Shown piece by piece: positions 27,991-35,790 of a DNA stretch of 64,000 nucleotides; position 1 is the first letter of the stretch, and every line of letters begins with the position of its first letter. Below the pieces are notes generated by a model, which worked only from the letters and a program-made list of their open reading frames with translations, searched no databases and was not told the origin of the DNA. Position numbers and translations under genes: made by a program. The DNA is from Caulobacter flavus. GTDB taxonomy: Bacteria > Pseudomonadota > Alphaproteobacteria > Caulobacterales > Caulobacteraceae. The stretch spans positions 3,632,001-3,696,000 of the forward strand of contig NZ_CP026100.1 in NCBI RefSeq assembly GCF_003722335.1. Reading direction: 5' to 3'.

Positions 27991-28680
27991 ATGGACAACT
28001 TGCTTCAATCCGTCGCCGCTTTCGTCACCGAGCACCAGAGCTGGGCGGGCTTGATCCTTGGGGCGCTCACCTTCGCCGAATCTCTCGTGCTGATCGGCGC
28101 CTTCGTGCCGGCGACCGCCTTGATGCTGCTGGCCGGCACACTGATCGGCGGCGGCGTGCTCGACCCGTTCGAAGTGCTGCTGTGGTGCACCGTCGGCGCG
28201 GTGCTGGGCGACGCGGTGTCCTACGCCCTGGGCCGTCGCCTGGGTCCGCGCGCGCTGCGCATCCCCGCCTTCCGCGACCATCGCCGCACCATCGCCCGCA
28301 CCCGGCTGTTCAATCGCCGCTTCGGCGTCGCCTCGATCTTCATCGGCCGCTTCTTCGGTCCGCTGCGGGCCTTCGTGCCGATCATGGCCGGCATCCTGCA
28401 GATGAAGTCCCTGACCTTCCAGACCGCCAACTTCCTGTCGGCCATCGTCTGGATCGCCAGCCTGCTGGCGCCCGGCTATCTGGCCGCCCGCAGCCTGTCG
28501 GGCGTCAGCCTGGAGCTGGGCCTGGCCATCTCGGCCGGCGTCGCCCTGACCGTCCTCGGCGTCGTGGTCGCCTGGCGTCTGGCCGCCTCGCGCCGCGGCG
28601 CTGCCGCCGCCAAGGCCCGGGCCGCCGCCTCGACCGAGGTCGCGGTGCAGGTCGTCGAACTGAAGCCCAAGCGCGCCTGA
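27991..28680 (+). CDS. DedA-family membrane protein
   Basis: A 229-residue integral membrane protein of the DedA/VTT (SNARE-associated) family, now known to include lipid-carrier flippases in other bacteria. Features are an N-terminal amphipathic region and helix (LILGALTFAESLVLIGAFVPA), the conserved 'GAVLGDAVSYALGRRLG' segment, and the diagnostic 'GRFFGPLRAFVPIMAG' motif, then two C-terminal helices and a basic alanine-rich tail. The start ATG at 27991 follows AAGGA by 5 bases; a GTG at 27970 is less likely. It stands alone between the adhesin and a convergent small gene. Confidence 0.88.
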   Translation: MDNLLQSVAAFVTEHQSWAGLILGALTFAESLVLIGAFVPATALMLLAGTLIGGGVLDPFEVLLWCTVGAVLGDAVSYALGRRLGPRALRIPAFRDHRRTIARTRLFNRRFGVASIFIGRFFGPLRAFVPIMAGILQMKSLTFQTANFLSAIVWIASLLAPGYLAARSLSGVSLELGLAISAGVALTVLGVVVAWRLAASRRGAAAAKARAAASTEVAVQVVELKPKRA

Positions 28681-28694
28681 CGCGACGCGGGGCT

Positions 28695-28907
28695 CTAGGC
28701 TGCCGCGCCGTGGGTCATCCAGCGGCCGACCAGACGGCCTCCGCGATCGTGAATCCGCACCTCGACGGGCATTGACGCGTCCTGCGCCAGCCTGCGCGCG
28801 CGCCGTTCGGCCTCGCCGCCGCCCGCGAAATGCAGCACCTCGCCGGTGGCGTGAACCCGCACGCACCAGCCGCCTTCGCACGGAACGACATCGACGATCT
28901 CTGGCAT
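28695..28907 (-). CDS. Small DUF2188-like protein
   Basis: A 70-residue cytoplasmic protein. The sequence pattern GGWCVRVHATGEVLHFAGGGEA, a run of alanine/arginine helix (AERRARRLAQDA) and a closing 'VEVRIHDRGGRLVGRW' matches the layout of small DUF2188-type proteins (beta strands, helix, beta hairpin with H-x-R-x-G-R). The start ATG is preceded by GAAGGGG. It is convergent with the DedA gene and divergent from the beta-galactosidase gene. The function of such proteins is unknown; the family match is from memory and tentative. Confidence 0.6.
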   Translation of the reverse strand: MPEIVDVVPCEGGWCVRVHATGEVLHFAGGGEAERRARRLAQDASMPVEVRIHDRGGRLVGRWMTHGAAA

Positions 28908-29093
28908 GTCGCACCCCTTCGTACGCTGAACTCGGGCTGCCAAACGCCGGCCGTCGAAAAGGGTTCACCGCTCCGTTCGCTCTGTTCGCGACGAAGTGTT
29001 GCCGGGGTCTGGTGTTTTGTTGGGGTTTTCATAAAATGACACAAAATATCAAAATATGGGATTAACGTTTCGGCGTGTCCCAGGGAGAAAACG
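28908..29093. promoter_or_regulatory. Divergent promoter region upstream of the GH2 gene
   Basis: 186 bases, with an AT-rich stretch (about 29010-29070) just before the galactosidase gene, whose ATG follows GGGAGAAAA. It lacks the TCAGACAA core found upstream of the other sugar genes, so its control is probably different. Confidence 0.5.
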
Positions 29094-31517
29094 ATGGCTC
29101 ATTCCCTGTCGCGCGGCGTCTCGCGCCTGGCCCTGGCGGCGGTTCTCGGCCTCTGCGCCCTGCCGGCTTCCGCCGCCGATCGGGTGACGACGCCGCTCGC
29201 TGAAGGATGGACCTTCTTCCATGGCGACCCCGAGGGCGCCGAGACGGCGGCCTTCGACGACGGCGCGTGGACCAGGGTTTCCGTGCCGCACGACTGGGCC
29301 ATCCCCGGGCCGTTCGACATCAAGGCCCGCGCCGGCGGGGCGGGCGGGTTTCTGCCCACCGGGATCGGCTGGTATCGCAAGACCCTCGACGTCAAGCCGC
29401 CCGGGCCGGGCCGCCGGATCTATGTCGAGCTCGACGGCGTGATGGAGCGCAGCGGGGTCTGGATCAACGGCCATCACCTGGGCCATCGCCCCAGCGGCTA
29501 TGTGGGCCTGCGCTACGACATCACCGACTTCATCAAGGCCGATGGCCGCAACGTCCTGGCCGTCCGCGCCGACACCGAGCATGCCCCGTCGTCGCGCTGG
29601 TACGCGGGCTCGGGCGTCTACGGCAAGGTCCGCCTGATCGAGAGCGCCGCCCAGCACGTCGAGCAGGGCGGGGCCTTCGTCAGCGTGACGAAGATCGCGG
29701 GCGACAAGGCCGTTGCCGACATCGCCGTCGACGTCGTCAACGACGCCAATCGCGCGGCCAAGGCCGGGATCGAGGTCGTCCTGCGCGATCCGGCCGGCAA
29801 GGAGGTCGCCCGCGGCGCCGTCCCCGCCGTCGCCATCGATCCGGCTCGAACCGAGACCCTCAAGCTCTCGCTCGACATCGCCTCGCCCAAGCGCTGGGAC
29901 CTGGCGACCCCCAATCTCTATCGCGCCGAGATCCGCGTGACGGGCGAGGGCGGGCAGGGGCTGGACGCCGAGACCGTGCCCTTCGGCGTGCGCGAGGCCG
30001 CCTTCAAGGCCGACAGCGGTTTCTGGCTCAACGGCCGCAACGTGAAGCTCAAGGGCGTGGCCGTGCACATGGACGGCGGGGCTGTGGGCGCGGCCGTACC
30101 GATGGACGTCTGGCGTCAGCGCCTGGCGGCCCTGAAGGCCCAGGGCGTCAACGCCATCCGCACCGCCCACAACCCGCCGTCGCCAGGGTTTCTGGATCTC
30201 TGCGACCAGATGGGCTTCGTGGTCATGGACGAGCTGTTCGACCAGTGGAACGTGTCCAAGACCCCCGGCGACTACCACCTGTTCTTCAGCGACTGGCACA
30301 AGCGCGACGCCCGCGACATGGTCCGCCGCGACCGCAACCATCCCAGCATCGTCGTCTGGAGCGCCGGCAACGAGATCCACGACACCGCCTATCCGGTGCA
30401 GGCCAAGGCGGCGCTGACCAGCCTGCTGAACGTCATGCACGCCACCGACCCGACCCGGCCGGTGACCATGGGCCTGTTCCGGCCCAACGTGACCGGCGAC
30501 TACCAGAACGGTTTCGCCGACATGCTCGACGTGGTCGGCCAGAACTATCGCGAGAACGAGCTGATCGCGGCCCACAAGCAGAACCCGGCGCGGATCATCC
30601 TGGGCACGGAGAACAGCAAGACCCGCACCTCGTGGGTCGCCGTGCGCGACTACCCGGCCTACTCGGGCATGTTCCTGTGGACAGGCATCGACTATCTCGG
30701 CGAGGCCGACCGCAGCGGTTGGCCCAACATCGACAATCCGGCCGGCATCGTCGACCGCACCGGCGCGCTGAAGATCGTCGGCATGCAGCGGGCGTCCTGG
30801 TGGTCCGAGACGCCGGTGCTGCACGTCGTGCGCAACGCCCTGCCGGCCGCGCCGCCGCCATCGTCCGACGGCGCCGGTCCCGCGCCGGCCCTGCCGACCA
30901 TGGTTGCGGTCGCCACCCCGCCGCCCAAGGTCGCCGTCTTCGACGACTGGACCCCGCAGGATCTGTCCCCGCACGAGGAGACCATCGAGGTCTATTCCAA
31001 CTGCGCCAGCGTCGACGTTTCGCTGAACGGCCGCTGGCTGGGCGCCAAGGCCCTGCCGGCCGACGCCTCGCCGCGCCAGTGGACCGTCACCTTCGCGCCC
31101 GGCGAGGTGAAGGCCGCCTGCCGCGATCCGGGCGTCAAGCTCGAGGACGTGCTGCGCACCGCCGGCAAGCCGGCCCGCATCGAGCTGATCGCCGAGAGCG
31201 ACAAGGTGGGCACGGGCTTCGACGAGCTGGCCTTCGTCCGCGCCCGGGTGGTCGACGCCAAGGGCGTGGTCGTACCTTCGGCCGACGACGCGATCACCTT
31301 CCAGGTTTCGGGGGCGGGCGCCTTCGTGGCCGCCGACAACGCCGCGCCGACCGATCATGCGGCCTTCGCCTCGCCGACCCGCAAGGCCTGGCAGGGCAAG
31401 GCCGTGGCGCTCGTGCGCGGGGCGGGCGAGGGGGGATCGCTGACCGTCACCGCCACCGCGCCGGGCCTTGTGGCCGGCAAGGCGTCGCTGAAAGTGGTCA
31501 GCGACCGCGCTCGGTGA
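29094..31517 (+). CDS. Glycoside hydrolase family 2 beta-galactosidase, exported
   Basis: An 807-residue GH2 enzyme with an N-terminal signal peptide (ending ASAAD), so it acts in the periplasm or outside. The order is a jelly-roll sugar-binding domain with 'SVPHDWAIPGPF', an Ig-like domain, then the catalytic barrel with 'RTAHNPPSPGFLDLCDQMG' and 'MDELFDQW'. The general acid/base is E427 in SAGNEIHD and the nucleophile E506 in ILGTENSKT. C-terminal Ig-like domains (from about residue 620) resemble those of DUF4982-containing family members. Substrate could be beta-galactosides of plant cell walls; other GH2 specificities cannot be excluded. It begins a sugar-utilisation region. Confidence 0.88.
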   Translation: MAHSLSRGVSRLALAAVLGLCALPASAADRVTTPLAEGWTFFHGDPEGAETAAFDDGAWTRVSVPHDWAIPGPFDIKARAGGAGGFLPTGIGWYRKTLDVKPPGPGRRIYVELDGVMERSGVWINGHHLGHRPSGYVGLRYDITDFIKADGRNVLAVRADTEHAPSSRWYAGSGVYGKVRLIESAAQHVEQGGAFVSVTKIAGDKAVADIAVDVVNDANRAAKAGIEVVLRDPAGKEVARGAVPAVAIDPARTETLKLSLDIASPKRWDLATPNLYRAEIRVTGEGGQGLDAETVPFGVREAAFKADSGFWLNGRNVKLKGVAVHMDGGAVGAAVPMDVWRQRLAALKAQGVNAIRTAHNPPSPGFLDLCDQMGFVVMDELFDQWNVSKTPGDYHLFFSDWHKRDARDMVRRDRNHPSIVVWSAGNEIHDTAYPVQAKAALTSLLNVMHATDPTRPVTMGLFRPNVTGDYQNGFADMLDVVGQNYRENELIAAHKQNPARIILGTENSKTRTSWVAVRDYPAYSGMFLWTGIDYLGEADRSGWPNIDNPAGIVDRTGALKIVGMQRASWWSETPVLHVVRNALPAAPPPSSDGAGPAPALPTMVAVATPPPKVAVFDDWTPQDLSPHEETIEVYSNCASVDVSLNGRWLGAKALPADASPRQWTVTFAPGEVKAACRDPGVKLEDVLRTAGKPARIELIAESDKVGTGFDELAFVRARVVDAKGVVVPSADDAITFQVSGAGAFVAADNAAPTDHAAFASPTRKAWQGKAVALVRGAGEGGSLTVTATAPGLVAGKASLKVVSDRAR

Positions 31518-31559
31518 ACATGTTCTGCGACAAAGCGTCACTTTTGTGCGGTTGGGGCT

Positions 31560-31586
31560 TGAAAACCTAGCTGGTAGCGCTAACTA
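31560..31586 (+). promoter_or_regulatory. Promoter with overlapping LacI-type operator
   Basis: TTGAAAA (31560-31566) and GCTAACTA (31579-31586) are 12 bases apart, close to the Caulobacter housekeeping promoter pattern TTGACGS-N10-14-GCTANAWC. TGGTAGCGCTAACT (31572-31585), with the palindromic core TAGCGCTA, overlaps the -10 element. From memory this closely resembles the xylose-operon operator of Caulobacter (GTTAGCGCTACC type). It does not precede any protein gene on this strand. Confidence 0.6.
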
Positions 31587-31591
31587 CAGCC

Positions 31592-31677
31592 CCGTGAGGC
31601 GCGAGCGCCTCTGCCCTTCCTGGGCGTTTCCTCCCTAATGAACTAAGCCCGGCGGGTGACCGCCGGGCTTCTTTTTT
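31592..31677 (+). ncRNA. Candidate small RNA with C/U-rich loops
   Basis: From a predicted start near 31592 to the intrinsic terminator gives about 86 bases. The segments are a perfect hairpin GAGGCGC-GA-GCGCCTC (31596-31611), a second small hairpin GCCC-TTCCT-GGGC (31613-31625), an unpaired TTTCCTCCCT (31627-31636) complementary to Shine-Dalgarno sequences, and a terminator. This is the usual layout of alphaproteobacterial regulatory RNAs. No reading frame of note occurs. It could instead be only the 3' untranslated region of the galactosidase mRNA, but the promoter-like element argues for a separate transcript. Confidence 0.5.
31645..31677 (+). terminator. Strong intrinsic terminator
   Basis: AAGCCCGGCGG (31645-31655), loop GTGA, CCGCCGGGCTT (31660-31670), then CTTTTTT. 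The T-run is on the plus strand, so it ends the candidate small RNA and/or the galactosidase transcript rather than the mutarotase gene that ends at 31682 from the other side. Confidence 0.92.
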
Positions 31678-31681
31678 GCGT

Positions 31682-32833
31682 TCACTTCTGGGTGGTGAGC
31701 CGGAAGACCATCTTGTTCTGGTAGGTCTGGCCCGGATCCAGCCGCACCGGCGCGAACTGCGGCTTGTTGGGCGCGTCGGGGAAGTGCTGCGGCTCCAGCG
31801 CGATGCCGTCGCCCTGGCGATAGATCTTGCCGCTCTTGCCGATCGTGGTGCCGTCGATGAAGTTGCCGGCGTAGAACTGGATGCCCGGCTGCTCGGTCAG
31901 GATCTCCAGCACGCGGCCGCTCTTGGGATCGGCCAGCCTGGCCCCGAGACGAAGCGCGCCGCCCGACTTGCCCGTCAGCACGTAGTTGTGGTCGTAGCCA
32001 CGGCCGGCGACGATCTGGGCGTCGCTGGCGTCGCGGATCCGGTCGCCCACGGCCGTGGGCTTGCGGAAGTCGAAGACGGTGCCGGCCACCGGCGTCGTCT
32101 CGCCGGTCGGGATCAGCTCGCCGTCGACCGGGCTGTAGCCGTCGGCCGGGATGGTCAGCACGTTGCCCATGGCGCCGTCCGCCGAGCCTTCGCCGGCGAC
32201 GTTGAACAGGGCGTGGTTGGTGATGTTGACGATGGTCGGCTTGTCGGTGGTGGCGCCGTAGGTCACCGTCAGCTGGTTCTGTTCGTCCAGCGCGTAGGTC
32301 GCCGTGGCGGTCAGCGTGCCGGGATAGCCTTCCTCGCCGTCCGGGCTGACGTGCTGGAAGGTCACCGAGGCGACAGGGCCGGCCTTGGCCTCGAGCACCG
32401 TCCAGACCACCTTGTCGAAGCCTTTGACGCCGCCGTGCAGCGCGGCCACGCCGTTGTTGTTCAGCGCCAGTTGGTAGGTCTTGCCGTCCAGCGTGAACTT
32501 GCCCTTGCCGATGCGGTTGGCGAAGCGGCCCACCGAGCCGCCGAAGTAATTGGCCGCCTTCACGTATTCGGCCGCGTCCTTGTAGCCGAGCACGATGTCG
32601 GCCGTCTTGCCGGCGCGGTCGGGCGCGACCAGGGCCTGCAGCGTCGCGCCGTAGGTGATCACGGTGGCGCGCACCCCTTTTGCGTTGGTCAGGGTAATGG
32701 CCTCGACGGCCTGGCCGTCCGGCGTCTGGCCGAAGGATTTGCGGCTGATTTCGGCGCTTTGAGCCGCCAGGGGCGCGGCCGCGGCGGCGGCGAACAGGGC
32801 AAGGCTCGGCAGGGCGTGGCGCCAGGTCTTCAT
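31682..32833 (-). CDS. Exported galactose mutarotase (aldose 1-epimerase)
   Basis: A 383-residue aldose 1-epimerase with a signal peptide (LALFAAAAAAPLAAQSA). It interconverts alpha and beta anomers of hexoses after hydrolysis in the periplasm. The family motifs are present: 'NRIGKGKFTLDGKTYQLALNNN', 'LHGGVKGFDKVVW', 'TNHALFN' with the catalytic histidine region, 'GYDHNYVL', and 'GIQFYAGNF' followed later by ALEPQHFPDAPN. The start ATG follows AGAGGAAA. It is divergent from the sugar transporter, with one TCAGACAA-type site between them. Confidence 0.92.
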   Translation of the reverse strand: MKTWRHALPSLALFAAAAAAPLAAQSAEISRKSFGQTPDGQAVEAITLTNAKGVRATVITYGATLQALVAPDRAGKTADIVLGYKDAAEYVKAANYFGGSVGRFANRIGKGKFTLDGKTYQLALNNNGVAALHGGVKGFDKVVWTVLEAKAGPVASVTFQHVSPDGEEGYPGTLTATATYALDEQNQLTVTYGATTDKPTIVNITNHALFNVAGEGSADGAMGNVLTIPADGYSPVDGELIPTGETTPVAGTVFDFRKPTAVGDRIRDASDAQIVAGRGYDHNYVLTGKSGGALRLGARLADPKSGRVLEILTEQPGIQFYAGNFIDGTTIGKSGKIYRQGDGIALEPQHFPDAPNKPQFAPVRLDPGQTYQNKMVFRLTTQK

Positions 32834-32896
32834 CGGGTTTCCTCTCAGGCGGGCCGCTCGCGCTCTCTGTCGGCGTTGACGGCCAATAGGTCGCCA

Positions 32897-32910
32897 TATA
32901 CTCAGACAAA
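32897..32910. promoter_or_regulatory. TCAGACAA operator, mutarotase/transporter intergenic
   Basis: TATACTCAGACAAA lies 64 bases before the mutarotase ATG and 54 before the transporter ATG. The same 14-mer occurs upstream of the arabinofuranosidase gene (38121-38134), and related copies flank the GntR gene. It is a likely binding site of the GntR regulator encoded at 35791. Confidence 0.6.
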
Positions 32911-32963
32911 AAACCGCCACGCAACGCCAAGACGTCGCGGGGCTCGACACGGGAGACCCGGGA

Positions 32964-34292
32964 ATGCCCGCACCGATCACCACGTCTGCAGGAGCCGGCG
33001 CGGCCAGCGTGGGCGACGCCCGCGCCCAGCGTTCGGCCCTTACCCTGCTGGCCAGCCTCTTCTTCATGTGGGGCTTCATCACGGTCATCAACAACACCCT
33101 GCTGCCGCACCTGCGCTCGGTGTTCGACCTCAGCTACACCCAGACGACCCTGATCGAGTCGGTGTGGTTCATCGCCTACTTCTTCGCCTCCATCCCGTCG
33201 GCCAAGCTGATCGAGGCGATCGGCTACAAGAAGTCGATGGTCACCGGCCTGCTGATCATGGCGGCCGGGGCGCTGCTGATGATCCCCGCCGCGCGCATTC
33301 CGTCCTATGGCGTGGTGCTGACGGCCCTGTTCATCATCGCTTCGGGCATCACCCTGCTGCAGGTCGCCGCCAACCCCTACGTCGCCGTGGTCGGCCCGCC
33401 GGAGACGGCGTCCTCGCGCCTCAACCTGGTGCAAGCCTTCAACTCGCTGGGCACAACCCTGGCCCCGCTGTTCGGCGGCTACCTGATCCTCAGCCGCAGC
33501 GCCTCCGGCAACGCCGAAGCCGGTCACGTCATGACCCAGGCCGAGCGCCTGGCCGACGCCCAGTCGGTGCAGCTGCCCTACTTCATCGTCGCCGTGGTCC
33601 TGGTGCTGCTGGCCGTGGTCATCGGCCGCTACAAGCTGCCGGATCTGGGCGGTTCGAGCCGCCAGGCCGCCGCCGGCGAGCGCAGGAAGCAGTCGCTGTG
33701 GAAGCACCGCAACCTGGTGCTCGGCATTCCGGCGATCTTCATCTACCTGATCGCCGAGATCGGGGTCTCCAACCTGTTCATCAACTTCGTGTCCGATCCC
33801 AAGATCGGCAACCTGACCCACGCCCAGGCGTCCAACTACCTGTTCCTGCTGTGGGGCGGCATGATGGTGGGCCGGTTCGTCGGCAGCTTCTGGATGCGCA
33901 AGGTCGATCCGGGCAAGGTGCTGGCGATCTTCTCCAGCCTGGCCTTCGTGGTCATGGTCGTCACCGTCTTCGCCAGCGGCCCGGCCGCCATGTGGAGCCT
34001 GATCGCCGTGGGCCTGTTCCACTCGATCATGTTCCCGACCATCTTCACCCTGGGCATCAAGGGCCTGGGCGCCCTGACCGAGGAAGGCTCGGGCCTGCTG
34101 GTCATGGCCATCGCCGGCGGCGCGCTGGTGGTCGTCCAGGGCATCCTGGCCGACAAGTTCGGCCTGCAGATCTCGTTCCTGCTGACCGCCGTCTGCGAAC
34201 TCTACGTGCTGTTCTATGCCCTGTGGGGCAGCAAGGTGACGGCCGAGGAAGAGCCCGTGGCGCTCGAGGCCCAGTCGGCCCCGGCCGAGTGA
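32964..34292 (+). CDS. FucP-family sugar:proton symporter
   Basis: A 442-residue major facilitator with 12 predicted membrane helices, of the FucP/GluP type that imports fucose, galactose, glucose or arabinose-like sugars. Family landmarks are 'FFMWGFITVINNTLLPHLR' in helix 1, 'TTLIESVWFIAYFFASIPS', 'QVAANPYVAVVGP' and 'RLNLVQAFNSLGTTLAP', plus a central loop. The ATG follows GGGAG. Its position within an arabinan/galactan-degrading island suggests uptake of L-arabinose or galactose; the exact substrate cannot be read from sequence. A strong terminator follows. Confidence 0.88.
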   Translation: MPAPITTSAGAGAASVGDARAQRSALTLLASLFFMWGFITVINNTLLPHLRSVFDLSYTQTTLIESVWFIAYFFASIPSAKLIEAIGYKKSMVTGLLIMAAGALLMIPAARIPSYGVVLTALFIIASGITLLQVAANPYVAVVGPPETASSRLNLVQAFNSLGTTLAPLFGGYLILSRSASGNAEAGHVMTQAERLADAQSVQLPYFIVAVVLVLLAVVIGRYKLPDLGGSSRQAAAGERRKQSLWKHRNLVLGIPAIFIYLIAEIGVSNLFINFVSDPKIGNLTHAQASNYLFLLWGGMMVGRFVGSFWMRKVDPGKVLAIFSSLAFVVMVVTVFASGPAAMWSLIAVGLFHSIMFPTIFTLGIKGLGALTEEGSGLLVMAIAGGALVVVQGILADKFGLQISFLLTAVCELYVLFYALWGSKVTAEEEPVALEAQSAPAE

Positions 34293-34355
34293 TCGGGGAG
34301 GGGAGCGGTTCGCCGCTTCCCCTTGCTCTGGCTGACAAGCCTCCAGCGCAAAGAG

Positions 34356-34391
34356 AAGGCCTCGCACCGCAGGGTGCGAGGCCTTCTTGCT
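34356..34391 (+). terminator. Intrinsic terminator after the sugar symporter
   Basis: AAGGCCTCGCACC and GGTGCGAGGCCTT form a perfect 13-bp stem with a GCAG loop, followed by CTTGCTTTT. Confidence 0.9.
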
Positions 34392-34406
34392 TTTGCGGGG
34401 CCGAAA

Positions 34407-34495
34407 CCTCGTCCTTCGACGGGCTCGGGACGAGGTTTCTACTATTCCGCTGCGCCTGAAATGATCCTCATCCTGAGCTTCGTCGAAGGACGAGG
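34407..34495. repeat. Interspersed palindromic repeat (GTCGAAGGACGAGG type)
   Basis: Perfect 14-bp arms CCTCGTCCTTCGAC (34407-34420) and GTCGAAGGACGAGG (34482-34495) enclose 61 bases that include CCTCATCCTGAG. A related element lies at 58318-58446, so this is a dispersed family. Confidence 0.7.
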
Positions 34496-34510
34496 ATCAC
34501 GCAGGACGTT

Positions 34511-35509
34511 TCAGAGCGCCTTCACCGCCACGGTCGCTTCGGCCGGCGCCGCGTCCTGGGCCAGCGGGTTGCGCACCGGCAGGGTGAACGGGGCGGCCTC
34601 GATCTCGAACACATCGCCCAGTTGCGTCTGGAAGCCTTCCGAGAACGACAGGGTGGCCGTGCCGAAGAAGTGCACGTGCACGTCGCCGGGGCGGCGGAAC
34701 AGCGCGTACTTGAAGTGGTGGTGCTCCAGGTTGGCGATGGTGTGGGACATGTTGGCCTCGCCCGACAGGAAGGGCTTCTCCCACACGGTCTCGCCACCGC
34801 GCACGATGCGGCTGGCGCCGCGCACGTCGGCCGGCAGTTCGCCGCTCAGCAGCTCCGGACCCAGCGCCGCCTGGCGCAGCTTGGAGTGGGCCAGCCACAG
34901 ATAGTTGCCGCGCTCGATCACGTGGTCGGAAAACTCGTTGGCCAGGCAGAAGCCCAGGCGGTGCGGCGTGCCGTCCGGACCGATCAGGTAGACGCCGGCG
35001 ATCTCGGGCTCTTCGCCGCCGTCCTTGGCGAACGACGGCGAGGTCAGGGGCTGGCCGGGGCCGACCAGCTGGCCGCCGTCGCCCTTGTAGAACCATTCGG
35101 GCTGCACGCCTTCCTGGCCGGCGGCGGGCTTGCCGCCCTCGACGCCCATCAGGAACATGCGCATGGAGTCGGTCAGGTTTTCGCCCGACTGGGCGGCCTT
35201 GTGCATCTTGTCGCGGCCCTCGGCCGAGCCCAGGTGGGTCAGGCCGGTGCCGGTCATGATCAGGTGGGCCGGGTCGACGTGGTCGATCGGGGCCAGCACG
35301 CGGCCCTCGACTAGGGCGGCGGCGACGTCGATCGCTTCGCCCAGCGGCTGGGCGGCCTCGGCCAGGCTGACGCCCTTGTCGATGGCCAGCTGGCCCAGGG
35401 CGTACAGCGTATCGGCGGATCCGACCTTGCGGGCCGCGCCGTCGGCGTCCACCGCCGCCAGGGCGCGGACGCCGTCGGGCGTCTTCAGTTGAACGAACCG
35501 CAGGGACAT
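34511..35509 (-). CDS. araD1: AraD1-like protein of the fumarylacetoacetate hydrolase family
   Basis: A 332-residue member of the FAH superfamily, which includes sugar-acid dehydratases and hydrolases. The sequence (MSLRFVQLKTPDGVRALA start, 'LIMTGTGLTHLGSAEGRDKM', 'EPEIAGVYLIGPDGTPHRLGFCLANEFSDH', HHHFKYALFRRPGDVHVHFFGTA) matches proteins annotated AraD1 in oxidative L-arabinose clusters. There they are placed in 2-keto-3-deoxy-arabinonate metabolism, by analogy. The E-E-P-E-I and N-E-F-S-D stretches are in the positions of the metal-binding acidic residues of the family. It faces the GntR gene, and a TCAGACAA site lies 22-35 bases before its ATG. The symbol is by resemblance only. Confidence 0.75.
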   Translation of the reverse strand: MSLRFVQLKTPDGVRALAAVDADGAARKVGSADTLYALGQLAIDKGVSLAEAAQPLGEAIDVAAALVEGRVLAPIDHVDPAHLIMTGTGLTHLGSAEGRDKMHKAAQSGENLTDSMRMFLMGVEGGKPAAGQEGVQPEWFYKGDGGQLVGPGQPLTSPSFAKDGGEEPEIAGVYLIGPDGTPHRLGFCLANEFSDHVIERGNYLWLAHSKLRQAALGPELLSGELPADVRGASRIVRGGETVWEKPFLSGEANMSHTIANLEHHHFKYALFRRPGDVHVHFFGTATLSFSEGFQTQLGDVFEIEAAPFTLPVRNPLAQDAAPAEATVAVKAL

Positions 35510-35530
35510 GGGTGGATCCTCTCGTCTGTA

Positions 35531-35544
35531 ATTAGTCAGACAAA
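35531..35544. promoter_or_regulatory. TCAGACAA operator upstream of the AraD1-like gene
   Basis: ATTAGTCAGACAAA sits 22 to 35 bases before the AraD1-like start, in the promoter region. Core TCAGACAA is shared with three other sites in this sugar island. Confidence 0.6.
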
Positions 35545-35712
35545 TAGCGATCGGAACGGGCCTGTCAAACCCGGATCGCGAGGGTTCGCGCCACGCTTGG
35601 GACGGGCTCAGACGCGTCTGCTGGAACGCGCTGATCGCGCCTATCGCCTGATTTATCATACTTTAAGCGCAGTCTGAGCGATCCCCGTACGCTCGCCGGA
35701 CGGTGAATTTCC

Positions 35713-35726
35713 TTGTCGTCAGACAA
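35713..35726. promoter_or_regulatory. TCAGACAA operator upstream of the GntR gene
   Basis: TTGTCGTCAGACAA is the most symmetrical copy (TTGTC-N4-GACAA), 65 bases before the regulator's preferred start. It suggests autoregulation. The TTGTC/GACAA symmetry fits the palindromes of FadR-type GntR proteins. Confidence 0.6.
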
Positions 35727-35790
35727 TTAGTCTCGCTAGAGTCGCTCAGTGAACCGGCGGCGACGCCGTGCGGTGATTTGCGGAGGCGGC

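Noticed and set aside
23829..27998. A second long minus-strand frame antisense to the autotransporter C-terminal part
   Set aside because: Same composition effect; it crosses the DedA leader and has no protein-like features.
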